Numbered from the stretch's first letter, positions 9,042-19,310 are shown. The stretch: DNA of 64,000 nucleotides from Agrobacterium vitis (GCF_013426735.1 NZ_AP023273.1:948501-1012500), one strand, 5' to 3'. Numbers and translations are program-made. Notes: generated from the sequence alone by a model not told the origin.

Positions 9042-10371
9042 AAACCGGGTTGCCTGGACCGAAGGCATGTTCCTTCGCGTCCAACATTTCCAGCAGTCCG
9101 ACCGCTGGACGGAGCGCCTGGTGCGCTCGGTGGCGCGCAGCCTTACGCCTTATCCCTGGGGTATTCTGGAGATTGGCCTGGACCGCAGCGCCCTTGCCAT
9201 CGGCCAGTTCGCCCTGTCGGGCCTGCGTGGGATGTTGCCGGATGGCACGCCCTTCGATGCGCCTGAGGATACCGACCTGCCAGCAGCCCTTGAGCTGGAC
9301 GAGTCCGTCAAGAATGCGGTGATCTATCTGGCCCTGCCCGCCCGTCAGCCCGGCAAGGCCGACATGGCCCAGACCGGCACCTCAGCGGTCAACAGTGTGC
9401 GGCTTGTCGCCTCACCCTATGAAGCGCCTGACGCCAATGTGGAAACCGATTTCCTGGCACCCATCGATGTTGGTCGCCTGAACCTGAAACTGTTGAAGAC
9501 CGGCGACGATCTGGCCGGTTATGAACTGCTCGGGCTTGCCCGCGTGGTCGAGGTACGCTCTGACAAGGCTGTCCTCCTCGACCCGGATTTCATTCCAGCC
9601 AGCTTGAACTGCACGGCTTCCTCAAGACTGCATGAATTAATGACCGAATTGCTGGGCATCGTCCGGCACCGGGCGGAAGCGATTGCCGAGCGGATCGGCG
9701 ATCCGACAATTCGCGGCACCGCCGAAGTCGGTGACTATTTCCTGCTGCAGATCCTCAACCGCGCCGATCCGCTGTTGAAACATGCGCTGGCCAATGCCAC
9801 ACGGCTGCACCCTATTCAGTTTTACGAACAATGCATTCAGCTAGCCGGCGAGCTTGCGACGTTCACCATGGAGAGCAAGCGGGCGACGGATTTTCCGGCC
9901 TATCGCCATGACGATCTGAAGGCGACGTTTGGTGCTGTCTTCGAGGATTTGCGCACCTCGCTGTCCTCGGTGCTGGCGCAATCGGCTGTCGCCATCGAGC
10001 TGGTGGAACGCCGCCACGGTGTAAGGGTCGGCACGATCAACGACCGCAGTCTGCTGCGCGATGCTGGTTTCGTGCTGGCAGTGCGGGCGGACATGTCCGC
10101 GGAAGACGTGCGCCGTACCCTACCCGCTCGTATCAAGGTCGGGCCGGTGGAGCGGATTGCCGAACTGGTCAATGTCGCGCTGCCTGGCATTCCGGTGCGT
10201 CCGTTGCCAGTTCTGCCACGCCAGCTGCCTTACCGGGCCGGGACCATCTATTTCGAGCTGGATACCAAGACGCCGCTCTGGAAACAGCTTGAAACATCCG
10301 GGGCGATTGCCCTGCACCTGGCAGGTGACTTCCCTGGTCTTGAACTCGAAATGTGGGCCTTGAGAGAATGA
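9031..10371 (+). CDS. tssK: TssK (ImpJ), baseplate-to-membrane adaptor
   Basis: A 446-residue TssK/VasE-family protein that links the baseplate to the TssL-TssM membrane complex. The N-terminal signature VAWTEGMFLRVQHFQQSDR is diagnostic. The C-terminal part includes LPYRAGTIYFELD, also typical of the family. The gene starts inside the 3' end of fha, and its stop overlaps the ATG of tssL (ATGA), so the block is translationally coupled. Confidence 0.95.
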   Translation: MRHENRVAWTEGMFLRVQHFQQSDRWTERLVRSVARSLTPYPWGILEIGLDRSALAIGQFALSGLRGMLPDGTPFDAPEDTDLPAALELDESVKNAVIYLALPARQPGKADMAQTGTSAVNSVRLVASPYEAPDANVETDFLAPIDVGRLNLKLLKTGDDLAGYELLGLARVVEVRSDKAVLLDPDFIPASLNCTASSRLHELMTELLGIVRHRAEAIAERIGDPTIRGTAEVGDYFLLQILNRADPLLKHALANATRLHPIQFYEQCIQLAGELATFTMESKRATDFPAYRHDDLKATFGAVFEDLRTSLSSVLAQSAVAIELVERRHGVRVGTINDRSLLRDAGFVLAVRADMSAEDVRRTLPARIKVGPVERIAELVNVALPGIPVRPLPVLPRQLPYRAGTIYFELDTKTPLWKQLETSGAIALHLAGDFPGLELEMWALRE

Positions 10372-11909
10372 GCAACGAACGGCCTCCTTCCTGGCAGGAT
10401 CTGCCGACCGTGGTGGAAGTCACGGAGGAAAAACGCCTCCAGGACGACAACGCCCGCAAGGTCGCCGACCTGCTCGACGGCGAAACATCGCAACCGGTGC
10501 CAGCCGGTAGCGGGACGCGGATGCCTGTCGCACATCTGATCGACAATTTCCGCTTCGGCAGCAGCGAAATGCCGGTGCTGGTGCGCTCGGCGGCACCGTT
10601 GCTCAATCTTGCGCATGCGCTGCGCTACCGCTCGGAACAACCGGATATCGAGGAACTGCGCCAGGTCTGCATCAATGCGGTCAACCGCTATGAGCGTGAT
10701 CTCGCCAGCGCCCGTATCAGCCCGGAACGGGCGCGCGCCGCTCATTATGTCGTCTGCGCCACAATCGACGATGTGGTTTTGTCCACGCCTTGGGGCGTGC
10801 GGGCCGGATGGGCGCGCTCGGGCCTGGTCTCCACCTTCCACAATGACGTGACGGGCGGCGACCGGGTGTTCGATATTCTCGATCATTTCCATCAGTCGCC
10901 CGGGTCTGCCAAGGATCTGCTGCTGCTGATCTACCTGTCCCTGTCCCTGGCGTTCGAAGGCCGTACCCGCGTTTCCTCCAAGGGACCGCTTGAGCTTTCC
11001 CGCATTCGCGACAGTCTCTACAAGACCCTGCTTGGCCAATATGGCGTGTTTGAACGGGAGCTTTCGCCCCATTGGCAGGGGGTCCATGCCCGCCACAAAC
11101 CGCTGCGCACCATGGCGGCGCTGTGGACCGTCCTGTCGCTGCTGGCCCTGGCGCTTGGGCTTGGCTACCTATTTTTCACCTTGACCCTGAACGACAGCTC
11201 CGACCGGACTTTCGAGCGGCTGGCTGGGCTTGGCCCACATGAGGCGCCGGGTGTAATGATCACGGTTCCCGTACCTGAACCACAGCCCCAGCCCCAGCCA
11301 ACCGTTGCGCAGCAGGAACCGGAACCGCAGCCGGTCAAGCCACCGGAGCCACCGCCGCCAAGCCGTCTAAAAAACCTTATTACCTTTCTTCAGCCGGAAG
11401 TTGAAAAGAAGCTGGTATCGCTGTCGGATGCCAATGGACGGCTGCGCGTTCGCATCAACAATTCCGGTCTGTTTGACACCGGAAGCGCCGATGTGAAGGG
11501 CCAGTTCCGCGATCTGCTGCAACGCATCGGCGGAGCGCTGGCGGCGGAAAAATTCAGGGCGGTGGTGATCGGCTATACCGACAATGTACCGATCAAGACC
11601 GTGCAGTTTCCATCCAACTGGCACCTGTCGGAGGCTCGCGCCAAGGCAGTCGGCGAAATCCTCTCCAGTTTCACCGGGCCGGATGCCATTCTGACCGAAG
11701 GCCGTGCGGATAGCGATCCGATTGCCGGTAACGACACGCCGGAGGGCCGTGAAATGAACCGGCGCACGGAAATCCTTGTTCTGACCAATCCTGACGAGAA
11801 AATCACCGATGCCGGTATCCTCACCCCGCCCGTTGAAAACATCGACAATGGTCAAAATAATCAAGTGCCGAACGCAGATATAAAGACGCAGCAGGGGGCC
11901 AAGCCGTGA
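10368..11909 (+). CDS. tssL: TssL (ImpK/DotU) with C-terminal OmpA-like domain
   Basis: A 513-residue inner-membrane component of the T6SS. Residues about 60-240 are the cytoplasmic DotU domain. One hydrophobic segment at about 248-271 is the membrane anchor. A Pro/Glu/Gln-rich stretch (about 300-330) spans the periplasm and leads to an OmpA-like peptidoglycan-binding domain (GYTDNVP, LSEARAKAV, NRRTEI). It is therefore an extended TssL that can anchor the complex to the cell wall. I chose ATG 10368 over GTG 10353 because it overlaps the tssK stop. In Agrobacterium the N-terminal Thr of TssL is phosphorylated by PpkA; the N-terminus here also carries Thr residues (LPTVVEVTEE). Confidence 0.94.
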   Translation: MSNERPPSWQDLPTVVEVTEEKRLQDDNARKVADLLDGETSQPVPAGSGTRMPVAHLIDNFRFGSSEMPVLVRSAAPLLNLAHALRYRSEQPDIEELRQVCINAVNRYERDLASARISPERARAAHYVVCATIDDVVLSTPWGVRAGWARSGLVSTFHNDVTGGDRVFDILDHFHQSPGSAKDLLLLIYLSLSLAFEGRTRVSSKGPLELSRIRDSLYKTLLGQYGVFERELSPHWQGVHARHKPLRTMAALWTVLSLLALALGLGYLFFTLTLNDSSDRTFERLAGLGPHEAPGVMITVPVPEPQPQPQPTVAQQEPEPQPVKPPEPPPPSRLKNLITFLQPEVEKKLVSLSDANGRLRVRINNSGLFDTGSADVKGQFRDLLQRIGGALAAEKFRAVVIGYTDNVPIKTVQFPSNWHLSEARAKAVGEILSSFTGPDAILTEGRADSDPIAGNDTPEGREMNRRTEILVLTNPDEKITDAGILTPPVENIDNGQNNQVPNADIKTQQGAKP

Positions 11910-14900
11910 TCAATCCACTCAGCTGGTTTTATACCATACGCTCCTATGTCGATTCCTATGCGGGTGTCGTGGGGCGGCGCTTTATCTCGCTGATCTGGGT
12001 CATCGCCCTTTGCGTGCTGATCTGGTTCTACGGCTATCTGGCCGCCTTCGGCAGCTTCAAGCCACTCGCCAGCGTTTCCGCCCGCATCTGGACCATGGTG
12101 GTGATCTTTGCCATCTGGGCCGCCTATATGATTGTCACCATGGTCCGCGCCAAGCGCCAGGACAAGGAACTGGTCGACAGTATCGAGACGCAGGCGCTGG
12201 CCAACCAGCAGGCCGAAGTCAGCGAAATCAGCAACCGGCTGAAAGAAGCGCTGGCCTTGCTGCGGCGGATTACCAAGAAGCGCTTCGGCTATATCTATGA
12301 ACTGCCCTGGTATGTGATTTTTGGAGCGCCCGGCTCCGGCAAAACGACGGCGCTGACCAATTCCGGCCTGCAATTTCCGCTTGGTGACGCACTTGGCAGC
12401 GATGCCGTTAAAGGCATCGGCGGCACGCGCAATTGCAATTGGTGGTTCGCCGATCAGGCGATCATGATCGACACCGCTGGCCGCTATACGACCCAGGATG
12501 ACCTCGATGGATCATCGAAAGCCGGATGGGAAGGGTTTCTCGGCCTGTTGCGCCGCTATCGCCGTTCGCAGCCGGTCAATGGCGCGCTCCTGACGCTTTC
12601 CATCGGCGACCTGTTGACCCGAGACCCGGAAGCCCAGCGCGAAGAACTGCGTGCGATCCGCAAGCGGCTGGCCGAACTGGACGACCATCTCGGTGCCCGC
12701 GTTCCGGTCTATATCCTGCTGACCAAGGCCGATCTTCTCACCGGTTTCGTGGAATTCTACGATAGTTTCAACAAGAGCGACCGCGAACAGGTCTGGGGCA
12801 CGACCTTCGGCCTGGAGGAAAGCTACGGCGCAAAGACATTGCCGGAGCGTTTTACCGAGGAATTCGCCCTGTTACAACAGCGTGTCGATGCCATGTTGAT
12901 CGAGCGGCTGCAACAGGAACAAAGTGCTGATATCCGAGGCCGGATTTTCCGTTTTCCGGCCGAGCTTGCCAGTTTGCAGGAAAAGCTCGGTGAGGCGATC
13001 AGCGAGCTTTGCACCGGCTCCTCACTGGTCGAGGCTCCGCTGATCCGTGGTATCTATTTCGTCTCCGCGACACAGCCGGATGAAACCCTGGCCCGCACCA
13101 CGACAAACCGGACGCGGCGCAGCTATTTTCTGCCGAAACTGTTCAGCGAGGTGATTTTCAACGAAGCGGCCCTGGTTGCACGCGACAAGCGCCTTTCCTC
13201 TCGCCAAGTCCTGCTGAGACAGGCTGTTTGGGGTTTGGCTGTGGCGGCGGTGGTCATTGTGTTTGCCGGATGGACCATGACGTTTTTCCAGAACCGGGCC
13301 GCTCTCGCCCAGGCCGAAGAGCATCTGAACGCCTATGATAAGCTGATCCAGGATGTGCCGGTGCGCAATGTGTCAGATGCCGATTTTCTGCGCGTCCTGC
13401 CTGCGCTGGACAATCTGCGTGCGGTTCCAACCGGCTTTGACACCCGCTATGTCTGGGCCGCAAGCTTCGGTCTCAGCCAGCGCGACAAGATTGCCGGTCG
13501 CCAGCGCGACGCCTATCAGCGCGCACTGAACAGCCTTTTGTTGCCCCGTATGCTGGTGCAATTGCAAAAGGACCTGACCGGTGAAAGCGATGTGACACGA
13601 ACCTTCAACGCGCTGAAACTCTATGAAATGCTGGGTGGACTGGGGCGGCTTGACCGGGAATTCGTCTCCGCCCAGGCAACCCAGATGTTTAACGCCCTTT
13701 ATCCGGGCGAAGGCCGGACAGCGGCCCGCAAAGCGTTGATCCAGCATGCCAGTGCCATGGCAGCCGGCGTCTTGCCGCCAGTCGAAATCGACAGACGGCT
13801 CATCGAAAAGGCCCGCGACACCATCCGCAACCAGACCGTTGCCGAACGCGCTTTCGACATCCTGGCCGGATCGAAACAAGCGCAGGCTTTGATGCCCTGG
13901 CAGCCGTCGCTTGCCTTTGGCGCGCTGGGTGAAAAAGCCTTCATCCGCAAGTCCGGCGCGCTGCTGACGGAAGGGGTCGAGGGACTGTTTACCGCGACCG
14001 GCTACCGCAGCGTTGTCCTACCGCATATTGCCGACGCCGCCCGCGAAGCGCTGCAAGAGGAATGGGTGCGCGGCTCCAATGCGCAACTACGGGGGCAAAC
14101 GCTGGAGTCAGTGGCCCAGGCGGCCTTGCAAATCTACTATGACCGGCTTGAACAGCGTTGGGCGTCCGTGCTGGGCGATCTGGCCGTCAGGCCGTCGCAA
14201 AATCTGGGCGATGCGGTGGAAACCACCCGCATCCTTTCCAATGACCGCAATATCGTCGCCCAGGCCGCCAGATCGATAGCCGATGCGACGGATCTGCGCC
14301 CGAAGGGCGATACGGCGGGCATGACCACGCTGGTGTCATCCGCCAGCGGCGACACGGTTGCCGCCATGCTGGCATCCTCCATGGCCGCCCCTGATCCCTA
14401 TAGCCGCTTGCGCGAGGCGCTGGACACGCCTGCCGCAGACGATAGCCGCAAGGCCACGACAGGCAATCAGGACAAGCCCGCCTCCCAGGTCGATGCGATA
14501 TTGCCTGTTATCACCGCCCTTCATGATCAGCTGGCCCGCTCGGTTACGTCCTCAGCAGAGGTAGCAAAAGTCTTCGATGTCGATAGCCAATTGACACGAG
14601 CCAATCAGGACCTGCTCCAGGATGCCCGCCGTCTGCCTGGACCATTGGATGGCTGGATGGCCGGACTTGCCGCCGATACCGGCTCACTCGCCGTCAAATC
14701 GGCCCGCAGCCGGATTGGCGACCTGTGGTCCAGCGAAGGGGCGGGCCTGTGCAGCTCCATCGTCACGGGCCGCTACCCCTTCGACCGCGCTTCCAGCCGC
14801 GATGTCGCTATGAACGACTTCATCAGGCTTTTCGGACCGAAGGGCCTGTTCCAGACGTTCTTCAAGCAAAGGATGGAGCCCTTCGTCGATCAGTCGGTCT

Positions 14901-15400
14901 CCCCTTGGGGTTGGAAGGGCACCTTCGGCGCGGCAGGCATTCCCAGCGAGGGTATTGCCGAGTTTGAAAGGGCCGACCAGATCTTCCGCGCCTTCTTCCC
15001 GAATGGGAGCGAGACACCGGCGATTGCCATCAATGTCAAGCCGGTGTCGCTTGGCGAGACCTCGACGGCGGTGATGCTGGAAATCCAGGGCGAACGGGTG
15101 GTATATTTCCACGGCCCAGTCCAGGCGAAAACCATAACCTGGCCATCGAAGGATGCCGCCAGCATGTCGCGCATCGCCTTCCAACCGGGCGGCTGGCAAC
15201 AGGCGAAAACCGAAAATGGCGATTGGTCGCCTTTCCGCCTGTTTGACGATGCAAATATCCAAAACCAAGGCGACGATCTGTTTAGGGCGAAATTCACCAA
15301 CGATAACCAGGTGGCGGAATTCGATGTGCAGTTTGGTTCGGTGTTGAATGCCTTCAGCCTGAAGGCGCTGTCCGAATTTACCTGCCCGACCCAGTTCTGA
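11906..15400 (+). CDS. tssM: TssM (ImpL/IcmF), T6SS inner-membrane ATP-binding protein
   Basis: A 1164-residue IcmF-family protein. Two transmembrane segments lie at about residues 27-48 and 60-80 and a third at about 437-460, leaving a large periplasmic C-terminal half. The cytoplasmic loop contains an intact Walker A motif, GAPGSGKTT, at about residue 139, and a downstream IDTAGRY motif. With TssL it forms the trans-envelope complex that energises secretion. The start is GTG at 11906, overlapping the tssL stop, with GCAGGGGG upstream. No frameshift was seen over its full length. Confidence 0.95.
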   Translation: MINPLSWFYTIRSYVDSYAGVVGRRFISLIWVIALCVLIWFYGYLAAFGSFKPLASVSARIWTMVVIFAIWAAYMIVTMVRAKRQDKELVDSIETQALANQQAEVSEISNRLKEALALLRRITKKRFGYIYELPWYVIFGAPGSGKTTALTNSGLQFPLGDALGSDAVKGIGGTRNCNWWFADQAIMIDTAGRYTTQDDLDGSSKAGWEGFLGLLRRYRRSQPVNGALLTLSIGDLLTRDPEAQREELRAIRKRLAELDDHLGARVPVYILLTKADLLTGFVEFYDSFNKSDREQVWGTTFGLEESYGAKTLPERFTEEFALLQQRVDAMLIERLQQEQSADIRGRIFRFPAELASLQEKLGEAISELCTGSSLVEAPLIRGIYFVSATQPDETLARTTTNRTRRSYFLPKLFSEVIFNEAALVARDKRLSSRQVLLRQAVWGLAVAAVVIVFAGWTMTFFQNRAALAQAEEHLNAYDKLIQDVPVRNVSDADFLRVLPALDNLRAVPTGFDTRYVWAASFGLSQRDKIAGRQRDAYQRALNSLLLPRMLVQLQKDLTGESDVTRTFNALKLYEMLGGLGRLDREFVSAQATQMFNALYPGEGRTAARKALIQHASAMAAGVLPPVEIDRRLIEKARDTIRNQTVAERAFDILAGSKQAQALMPWQPSLAFGALGEKAFIRKSGALLTEGVEGLFTATGYRSVVLPHIADAAREALQEEWVRGSNAQLRGQTLESVAQAALQIYYDRLEQRWASVLGDLAVRPSQNLGDAVETTRILSNDRNIVAQAARSIADATDLRPKGDTAGMTTLVSSASGDTVAAMLASSMAAPDPYSRLREALDTPAADDSRKATTGNQDKPASQVDAILPVITALHDQLARSVTSSAEVAKVFDVDSQLTRANQDLLQDARRLPGPLDGWMAGLAADTGSLAVKSARSRIGDLWSSEGAGLCSSIVTGRYPFDRASSRDVAMNDFIRLFGPKGLFQTFFKQRMEPFVDQSVSPWGWKGTFGAAGIPSEGIAEFERADQIFRAFFPNGSETPAIAINVKPVSLGETSTAVMLEIQGERVVYFHGPVQAKTITWPSKDAASMSRIAFQPGGWQQAKTENGDWSPFRLFDDANIQNQGDDLFRAKFTNDNQVAEFDVQFGSVLNAFSLKALSEFTCPTQF

Positions 15401-15409
15401 ACCGCTATC

Positions 15410-15439
15410 GTAGGACCCAGCTTGATGGCCGGGTCCTAC
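15410..15439 (+). other. Stem-loop between tssM and tagF-pppA
   Basis: GTAGGACCC at 15410-15418 pairs perfectly with GGGTCCTAC at 15431-15439. It lies in the only gap of about 100 bases inside the downstream part of the T6SS operon. No T-run follows, so it is not a classical terminator. It may be an attenuator or an mRNA-processing or stability element lowering expression of the two regulatory genes behind it. Confidence 0.5.
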
Positions 15440-15500
15440 CTCCCTGTCAAAGGCACCCCGGATCACTCTGTCGGGATGCATCCTGAGGAAGAGGCAAGCC

Positions 15501-16952
15501 ATGGCATTGCGACCTGCCCAGACAGAAAAGCCCGCCAGTCAGGACCGGATCGGGTTTTTTGGCAAATTACCAAGCCATGGCGACTTCCTCTCGGATGGCC
15601 TGGAACGGGAGATGGTCGCGACGCTCGATGGCTGGATCCGAGGCGGCTTGCACGCCTGTGAACAGGAATTCGGCTCGGCTTGGCCGGAGCTATTCAGCGC
15701 CTCCCCTCCTTGGCGGTTCATCGTCGAAAAAGGTGTCTGGGGCCAAGTGGCTCATGCGGGTGTCATGCTCGCCAGCCGTGATCGGGTTGGTCGCAGTTTT
15801 CCGCTGATCATCATGGCGCAGATGCACCGCTTCACCCATCACCCCCGCACGCTGTTTCTGGACCATACTTGGTTCATGGCCGCCGAAGGCTTGGCTGAAT
15901 CGACGATGACGCGGGAATTTGACATCAACCGCTTCACTGAAACCCTGAAGCGCATGCGTATGCCCCGTCCCCAGGAGGAAGAGGGCACCGCCACAGCCAG
16001 CAAGGATGGCACTGCGCTCTGGTGGTATATCGACCCGCAGACCTCAAAACCGCAGGGTCTCCGCTTTTCAAGCCAGATGAAGGCCGAGGACTTCCTGCGG
16101 CTTTTCCGGCAAAGCGCCGGCCTTACATCCCGACCACAAGACACGACCGCCCCTGCCTCATCCCGTGCCCAAGGGCCAGTCCCGATAAAAGCCGAGGCAA
16201 GACCTGCGCCTCAACGGACCGCTCCAAGCCCGGATAAGCCGCCCAGAGACCAACAAGCAGCTGAGCCGCAAGCAGCAGGGCTACGGTATAGTTATGCCAC
16301 CCATGCCGGCACACGATTTTCGATCAATGCGGATGGGCTATTCATCTGCGAAAAACCGAGGATTTTCGCCATTGCCGATGGTGTTGGCGACGACACCGCG
16401 TCACAGGAAGCCGCACGCTATACTGCGGGCCAACTGGCCGAAATCGGTGAAACCGCCGATCTGGATACAATGTTGCAGGAAATCAAAGGCAAGCTTGGCA
16501 GGGCCAATAGCCTGTTGCAAGCCCGCACGCAACGCACAGACGGAACCGCACCCGCCGCCAGCGTTGTTGTCGCCGCCTTGGTGAATCATCAACTTCTGCT
16601 CGTTTGGGCGGGGGATGCCCGGGCGTATCTGTTGCGTGACGGCACAATGGTACCACTGACCCGCGACCATATCGCCATCGGCCTGCAAAAACGACTGCGG
16701 CGCGGGGTTGGATTGGATCAGCAATTTTTGCCGGAAACGCTGACCACCGACATATTACCAGGCGACCGCCTGTTATTATGCAGTTTTCCGCTGATCCAGG
16801 TCCTGACGGAGCGAACCGTCGCGGAAATTCTGCACCAATGCACCGATACAGAAAGCGCCGAACGGTTGGTTCAGGAGGCTTTGATTGCCAATGTGCGCGA
16901 AAATGTGAGCGCTATCGTCGTTAGCCTGGCGCGTACCGATGCCTCTGCCTGA
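15501..16952 (+). CDS. tagF-pppA: TagF-PppA fusion (ImpM), T6SS post-translational repressor and PP2C phosphatase
   Basis: A 483-residue fusion. Residues about 10-200 are a TagF domain (IGFFGKLPSHGDFLSDGL signature). After a Pro/Ala/Gln-rich linker, residues about 255-480 resemble a PP2C-type Ser/Thr phosphatase (FAIADGVGDD and LVWAGDARAYLLRDG). In Agrobacterium this fused protein represses T6SS activity and opposes the kinase. GAGGAAGAGG at 15484-15493 supports ATG 15501. The 3' end overlaps tagE by 14 bases. Confidence 0.93.
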   Translation: MALRPAQTEKPASQDRIGFFGKLPSHGDFLSDGLEREMVATLDGWIRGGLHACEQEFGSAWPELFSASPPWRFIVEKGVWGQVAHAGVMLASRDRVGRSFPLIIMAQMHRFTHHPRTLFLDHTWFMAAEGLAESTMTREFDINRFTETLKRMRMPRPQEEEGTATASKDGTALWWYIDPQTSKPQGLRFSSQMKAEDFLRLFRQSAGLTSRPQDTTAPASSRAQGPVPIKAEARPAPQRTAPSPDKPPRDQQAAEPQAAGLRYSYATHAGTRFSINADGLFICEKPRIFAIADGVGDDTASQEAARYTAGQLAEIGETADLDTMLQEIKGKLGRANSLLQARTQRTDGTAPAASVVVAALVNHQLLLVWAGDARAYLLRDGTMVPLTRDHIAIGLQKRLRRGVGLDQQFLPETLTTDILPGDRLLLCSFPLIQVLTERTVAEILHQCTDTESAERLVQEALIANVRENVSAIVVSLARTDASA

Positions 16953-17844
16953 CGGTTTCAGCGACGTCGCCGCCCGTTTCAACGCCCTGATGCAAGCCGT
17001 GCGCGGGCATGTCGGGACACCCAATAGTGACGGGGAACAGCGGCTGCTGATCGACCAGTTGAGAAACGCTCTCGACCGACGGGCCGAAACATTGGCTCCC
17101 TCGGACCCCGCCTTCATTGCAGGAACATTTGCCGTCGAAAACCTGCTCTACGAGGGGAGTCATAGCCGCGTTCTCAAACTGCGCCATCGGGATCTGGAAA
17201 CCGCCTATGTCCTCAAAACACTGACCACCGATGGAGCTTCGTCAGCCAGTCAGGCGGACCTCCTGATCCGTGAAGCCCGGATCGGCCTCAACCTGGACCA
17301 CCCCAACATGGTCAAAACCTCAATACTATTGCGATTGGCCGATGGCAGCCCAGGCCTTATCCAACCCTGGTCTGGGTATTCTCTGAGGGAGAGCCTGGAG
17401 AGGGAGGGAAGAACCGGTCTCGACGTAGCGCAAATCATGCATGATCTGCTGACCGCACTTGAGGCTTTGCATAACCGCGGCCTTGTCCACGGTGATGTTA
17501 CCCCCAGCAATGTCATTCTCGATCCGCAGCGGCGGATAGCAAGATTAGCCGACTTTGGTTTGACCATAGAATGCGGTGCCAGCTGGGCCGATCTCGGTCT
17601 TGCAGAGGTTGGCTCCCCGGACTATTGCGCACCGGAACAGAGTGCTTCTAGCAAGGCAGCGACAGCGATGGATCTCTACGGCGCAGGCCGCGTGCTCTTG
17701 CGAATGCTCAACACTGTGCCGCAAGGCCAGAACGCCGATCTTGCACAGCTCGCGGATCATCTCTGTAACATCGATCCTGGAAAAAGGCCCGAAACCGCCA
17801 AAGAAGCCTTGGCGAACCTGTCGCGGATAGGGACAAGGGAATGA
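16939..17844 (+). CDS. tagE: TagE (PpkA/ImpN), Ser/Thr protein kinase activating the T6SS
   Basis: A 301-residue eukaryotic-type Ser/Thr kinase with no added C-terminal domain. The ATP-binding Lys is in VLKTL (about residue 93). The catalytic loop reads HGDVTPSN (about residue 182, HGD instead of HRD), and DFGL is at about residue 205. A gene of this family phosphorylates TssL in Agrobacterium to allow Fha binding and secretion. It is the last gene of the imp-like operon; a strong hairpin follows. Confidence 0.9.
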   Translation: MPLPDGFSDVAARFNALMQAVRGHVGTPNSDGEQRLLIDQLRNALDRRAETLAPSDPAFIAGTFAVENLLYEGSHSRVLKLRHRDLETAYVLKTLTTDGASSASQADLLIREARIGLNLDHPNMVKTSILLRLADGSPGLIQPWSGYSLRESLEREGRTGLDVAQIMHDLLTALEALHNRGLVHGDVTPSNVILDPQRRIARLADFGLTIECGASWADLGLAEVGSPDYCAPEQSASSKAATAMDLYGAGRVLLRMLNTVPQGQNADLAQLADHLCNIDPGKRPETAKEALANLSRIGTRE

Positions 17845-17891
17845 TAGCAAGGCGTAACAACGCTTAAGCTTTCTAGCCATCAAAGCATTAA

Positions 17892-17926
17892 AGACATCTC
17901 AAATCCATCAAGAATTTGAGATGTCC
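17892..17926. terminator. Hairpin between convergent tagE and the polysaccharide-export gene
   Basis: GACATCTCAAAT at 17893-17904 pairs without mismatch with ATTTGAGATGTC at 17914-17925, with a nine-base loop. It lies between two converging genes, where a bidirectional terminator is expected. Neither side has a strong T-run, so termination efficiency is uncertain. Confidence 0.55.
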
Positions 17927-17992
17927 AAGACCGGAATTTTGACAGCCACTTCAATCATAGAACCGGCACGCTGCAGGTTCAGCCTATCAGGA

Positions 17993-19135
17993 TCAATTGG
18001 AGGAGCCAGGGAGAGGTGCCGCCGATGTTGACGGCACTTTCTGGTAAACGGTCAGCAACTTGGCCGCATCAACCATGCCCGAATTGCTGGCATAGAGCAC
18101 ATCGCCCTTCTGCATCTGGAACAGTTGCATCAGCATGATGCTGGAGGCATCTTTCATATTCACATGATAGATTACCGGCTTGCTGCTGGTGGTCATGGCT
18201 ACCGGTCCCTTGACGCCACTTGCCGTCACCGTCGATGCCGGAACCTGGATCAACTGGTTGCGGAACACGTAGACATTGCGGGCATCGGCCCGATCATCCA
18301 GCAAACCGCCAGCCCGGCCAACCGCCTGAGCCAGGGTAAGCTTGCCGGTTTCGAACTGGAATTCACCCGTGCTTTTGAAGGCGCCTAGGGCCGTATAGCT
18401 GGCCGGTTCACCATCGACGATCACCTGGTCGCCGGGCAGCAGGACGATATTCTGTTTTTCATCGCTCATCACCCTATCCAGCGTCGTCGTTGCGCGTTCC
18501 CGACCGCGCACAACGGTAACCTTGGCGGCCTGCGGTGCAACAGACGCCCCGCCTGACTGCGAAATGATATCCAGAACCCGCTCACGCCGCGCTGTCAGCG
18601 CCACTTTTCCGGGGGTCTTGACGCCACCGCTGACCAGAACGGCGCTGGACGGTTTGTCGACAACTGTCACGACGGCCTGTGGGTTAACCGCCGAGCCTTT
18701 CATGCCCTGGACAATACGATTTTGTAGGCCTTCCGGGGTGGAATCCGTCACCCGCTGCTTGCCAACGAAAGGCATGGTGACGCTGCCCTGCGGATCAACA
18801 GTGAAGCGACCAAGATTAAGAGTACTACTATGGGTGGAGGAAAAAAGACCTTCCTCGCCGGTATCCAGCAAGGTCACGTCAAACACATCGCCCGGCCGCA
18901 GTCTCTGTTGATTATAGGCGCCGCGAAGCACCGACAAACCCGGCTCGGAGGCTGAATAACCAGACTGTGGTGCGGCAGCCGTGACCGCTGGTGCCTTGGA
19001 AAGCTCGATCACCGGCACTTTGCTTGAACTGCCCGGGAACGTCGCAGACCGGATGGCCCCAGCACTTGGTCCATCCGATGGTTTTGCACAGCTCGACAAA
19101 ATCGCAATCAAAAGAACTGGCAAAACCTTGCGCAT
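17993..19135 (-). CDS. Outer-membrane polysaccharide export lipoprotein (Wza/ExoF-like)
   Basis: A 380-residue protein of the polysaccharide biosynthesis/export family. It has an N-terminal lipoprotein signal (LLIAILSSC, Cys at about residue 16). The Poly_export domain follows (about 75-165: YNQQRLRPGDVFDVTLLDTGEEG, then GSVTMPFVGKQRV), then SLBB-type soluble ligand-binding repeats (GGVKTPGKVAL and GDQVIVDGEPASYTALG). Such proteins form the outer-membrane channel for capsule or exopolysaccharide. I chose the ATG at 19135-19133 because GGAG lies six bases upstream; a TTG four codons earlier lacks this. No polymerase, tyrosine kinase or glycosyltransferase lies nearby, so the substrate is unknown. 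It is transcribed away from the mobile-element zone. Confidence 0.88.
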   Translation of the reverse strand: MRKVLPVLLIAILSSCAKPSDGPSAGAIRSATFPGSSSKVPVIELSKAPAVTAAAPQSGYSASEPGLSVLRGAYNQQRLRPGDVFDVTLLDTGEEGLFSSTHSSTLNLGRFTVDPQGSVTMPFVGKQRVTDSTPEGLQNRIVQGMKGSAVNPQAVVTVVDKPSSAVLVSGGVKTPGKVALTARRERVLDIISQSGGASVAPQAAKVTVVRGRERATTTLDRVMSDEKQNIVLLPGDQVIVDGEPASYTALGAFKSTGEFQFETGKLTLAQAVGRAGGLLDDRADARNVYVFRNQLIQVPASTVTASGVKGPVAMTTSSKPVIYHVNMKDASSIMLMQLFQMQKGDVLYASNSGMVDAAKLLTVYQKVPSTSAAPLPGSSN

Positions 19136-19310
19136 GCGCTGCTCCAAAATCCAAGAATCAATAAAAAAATAGATAGCAGCAGATGCCTAACTAACAATTG
19201 TAAAAAACGGCAAATGCCGCAAAAACGACATTCAAAAAACACATGTTGCTTTTGCGCAACCCCAAGAGTGGAAATTGAAGGTAACTCGCGTCGCAGCAAT
19301 TGCTACGATG

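Noticed and set aside
19197..19222. Possible promoter of the polysaccharide-export gene (minus strand TTGCGG and TACAAT)
   Set aside because: The spacing is only 15 bases and the -35 match is weak. AT-rich sequence makes a chance match likely.
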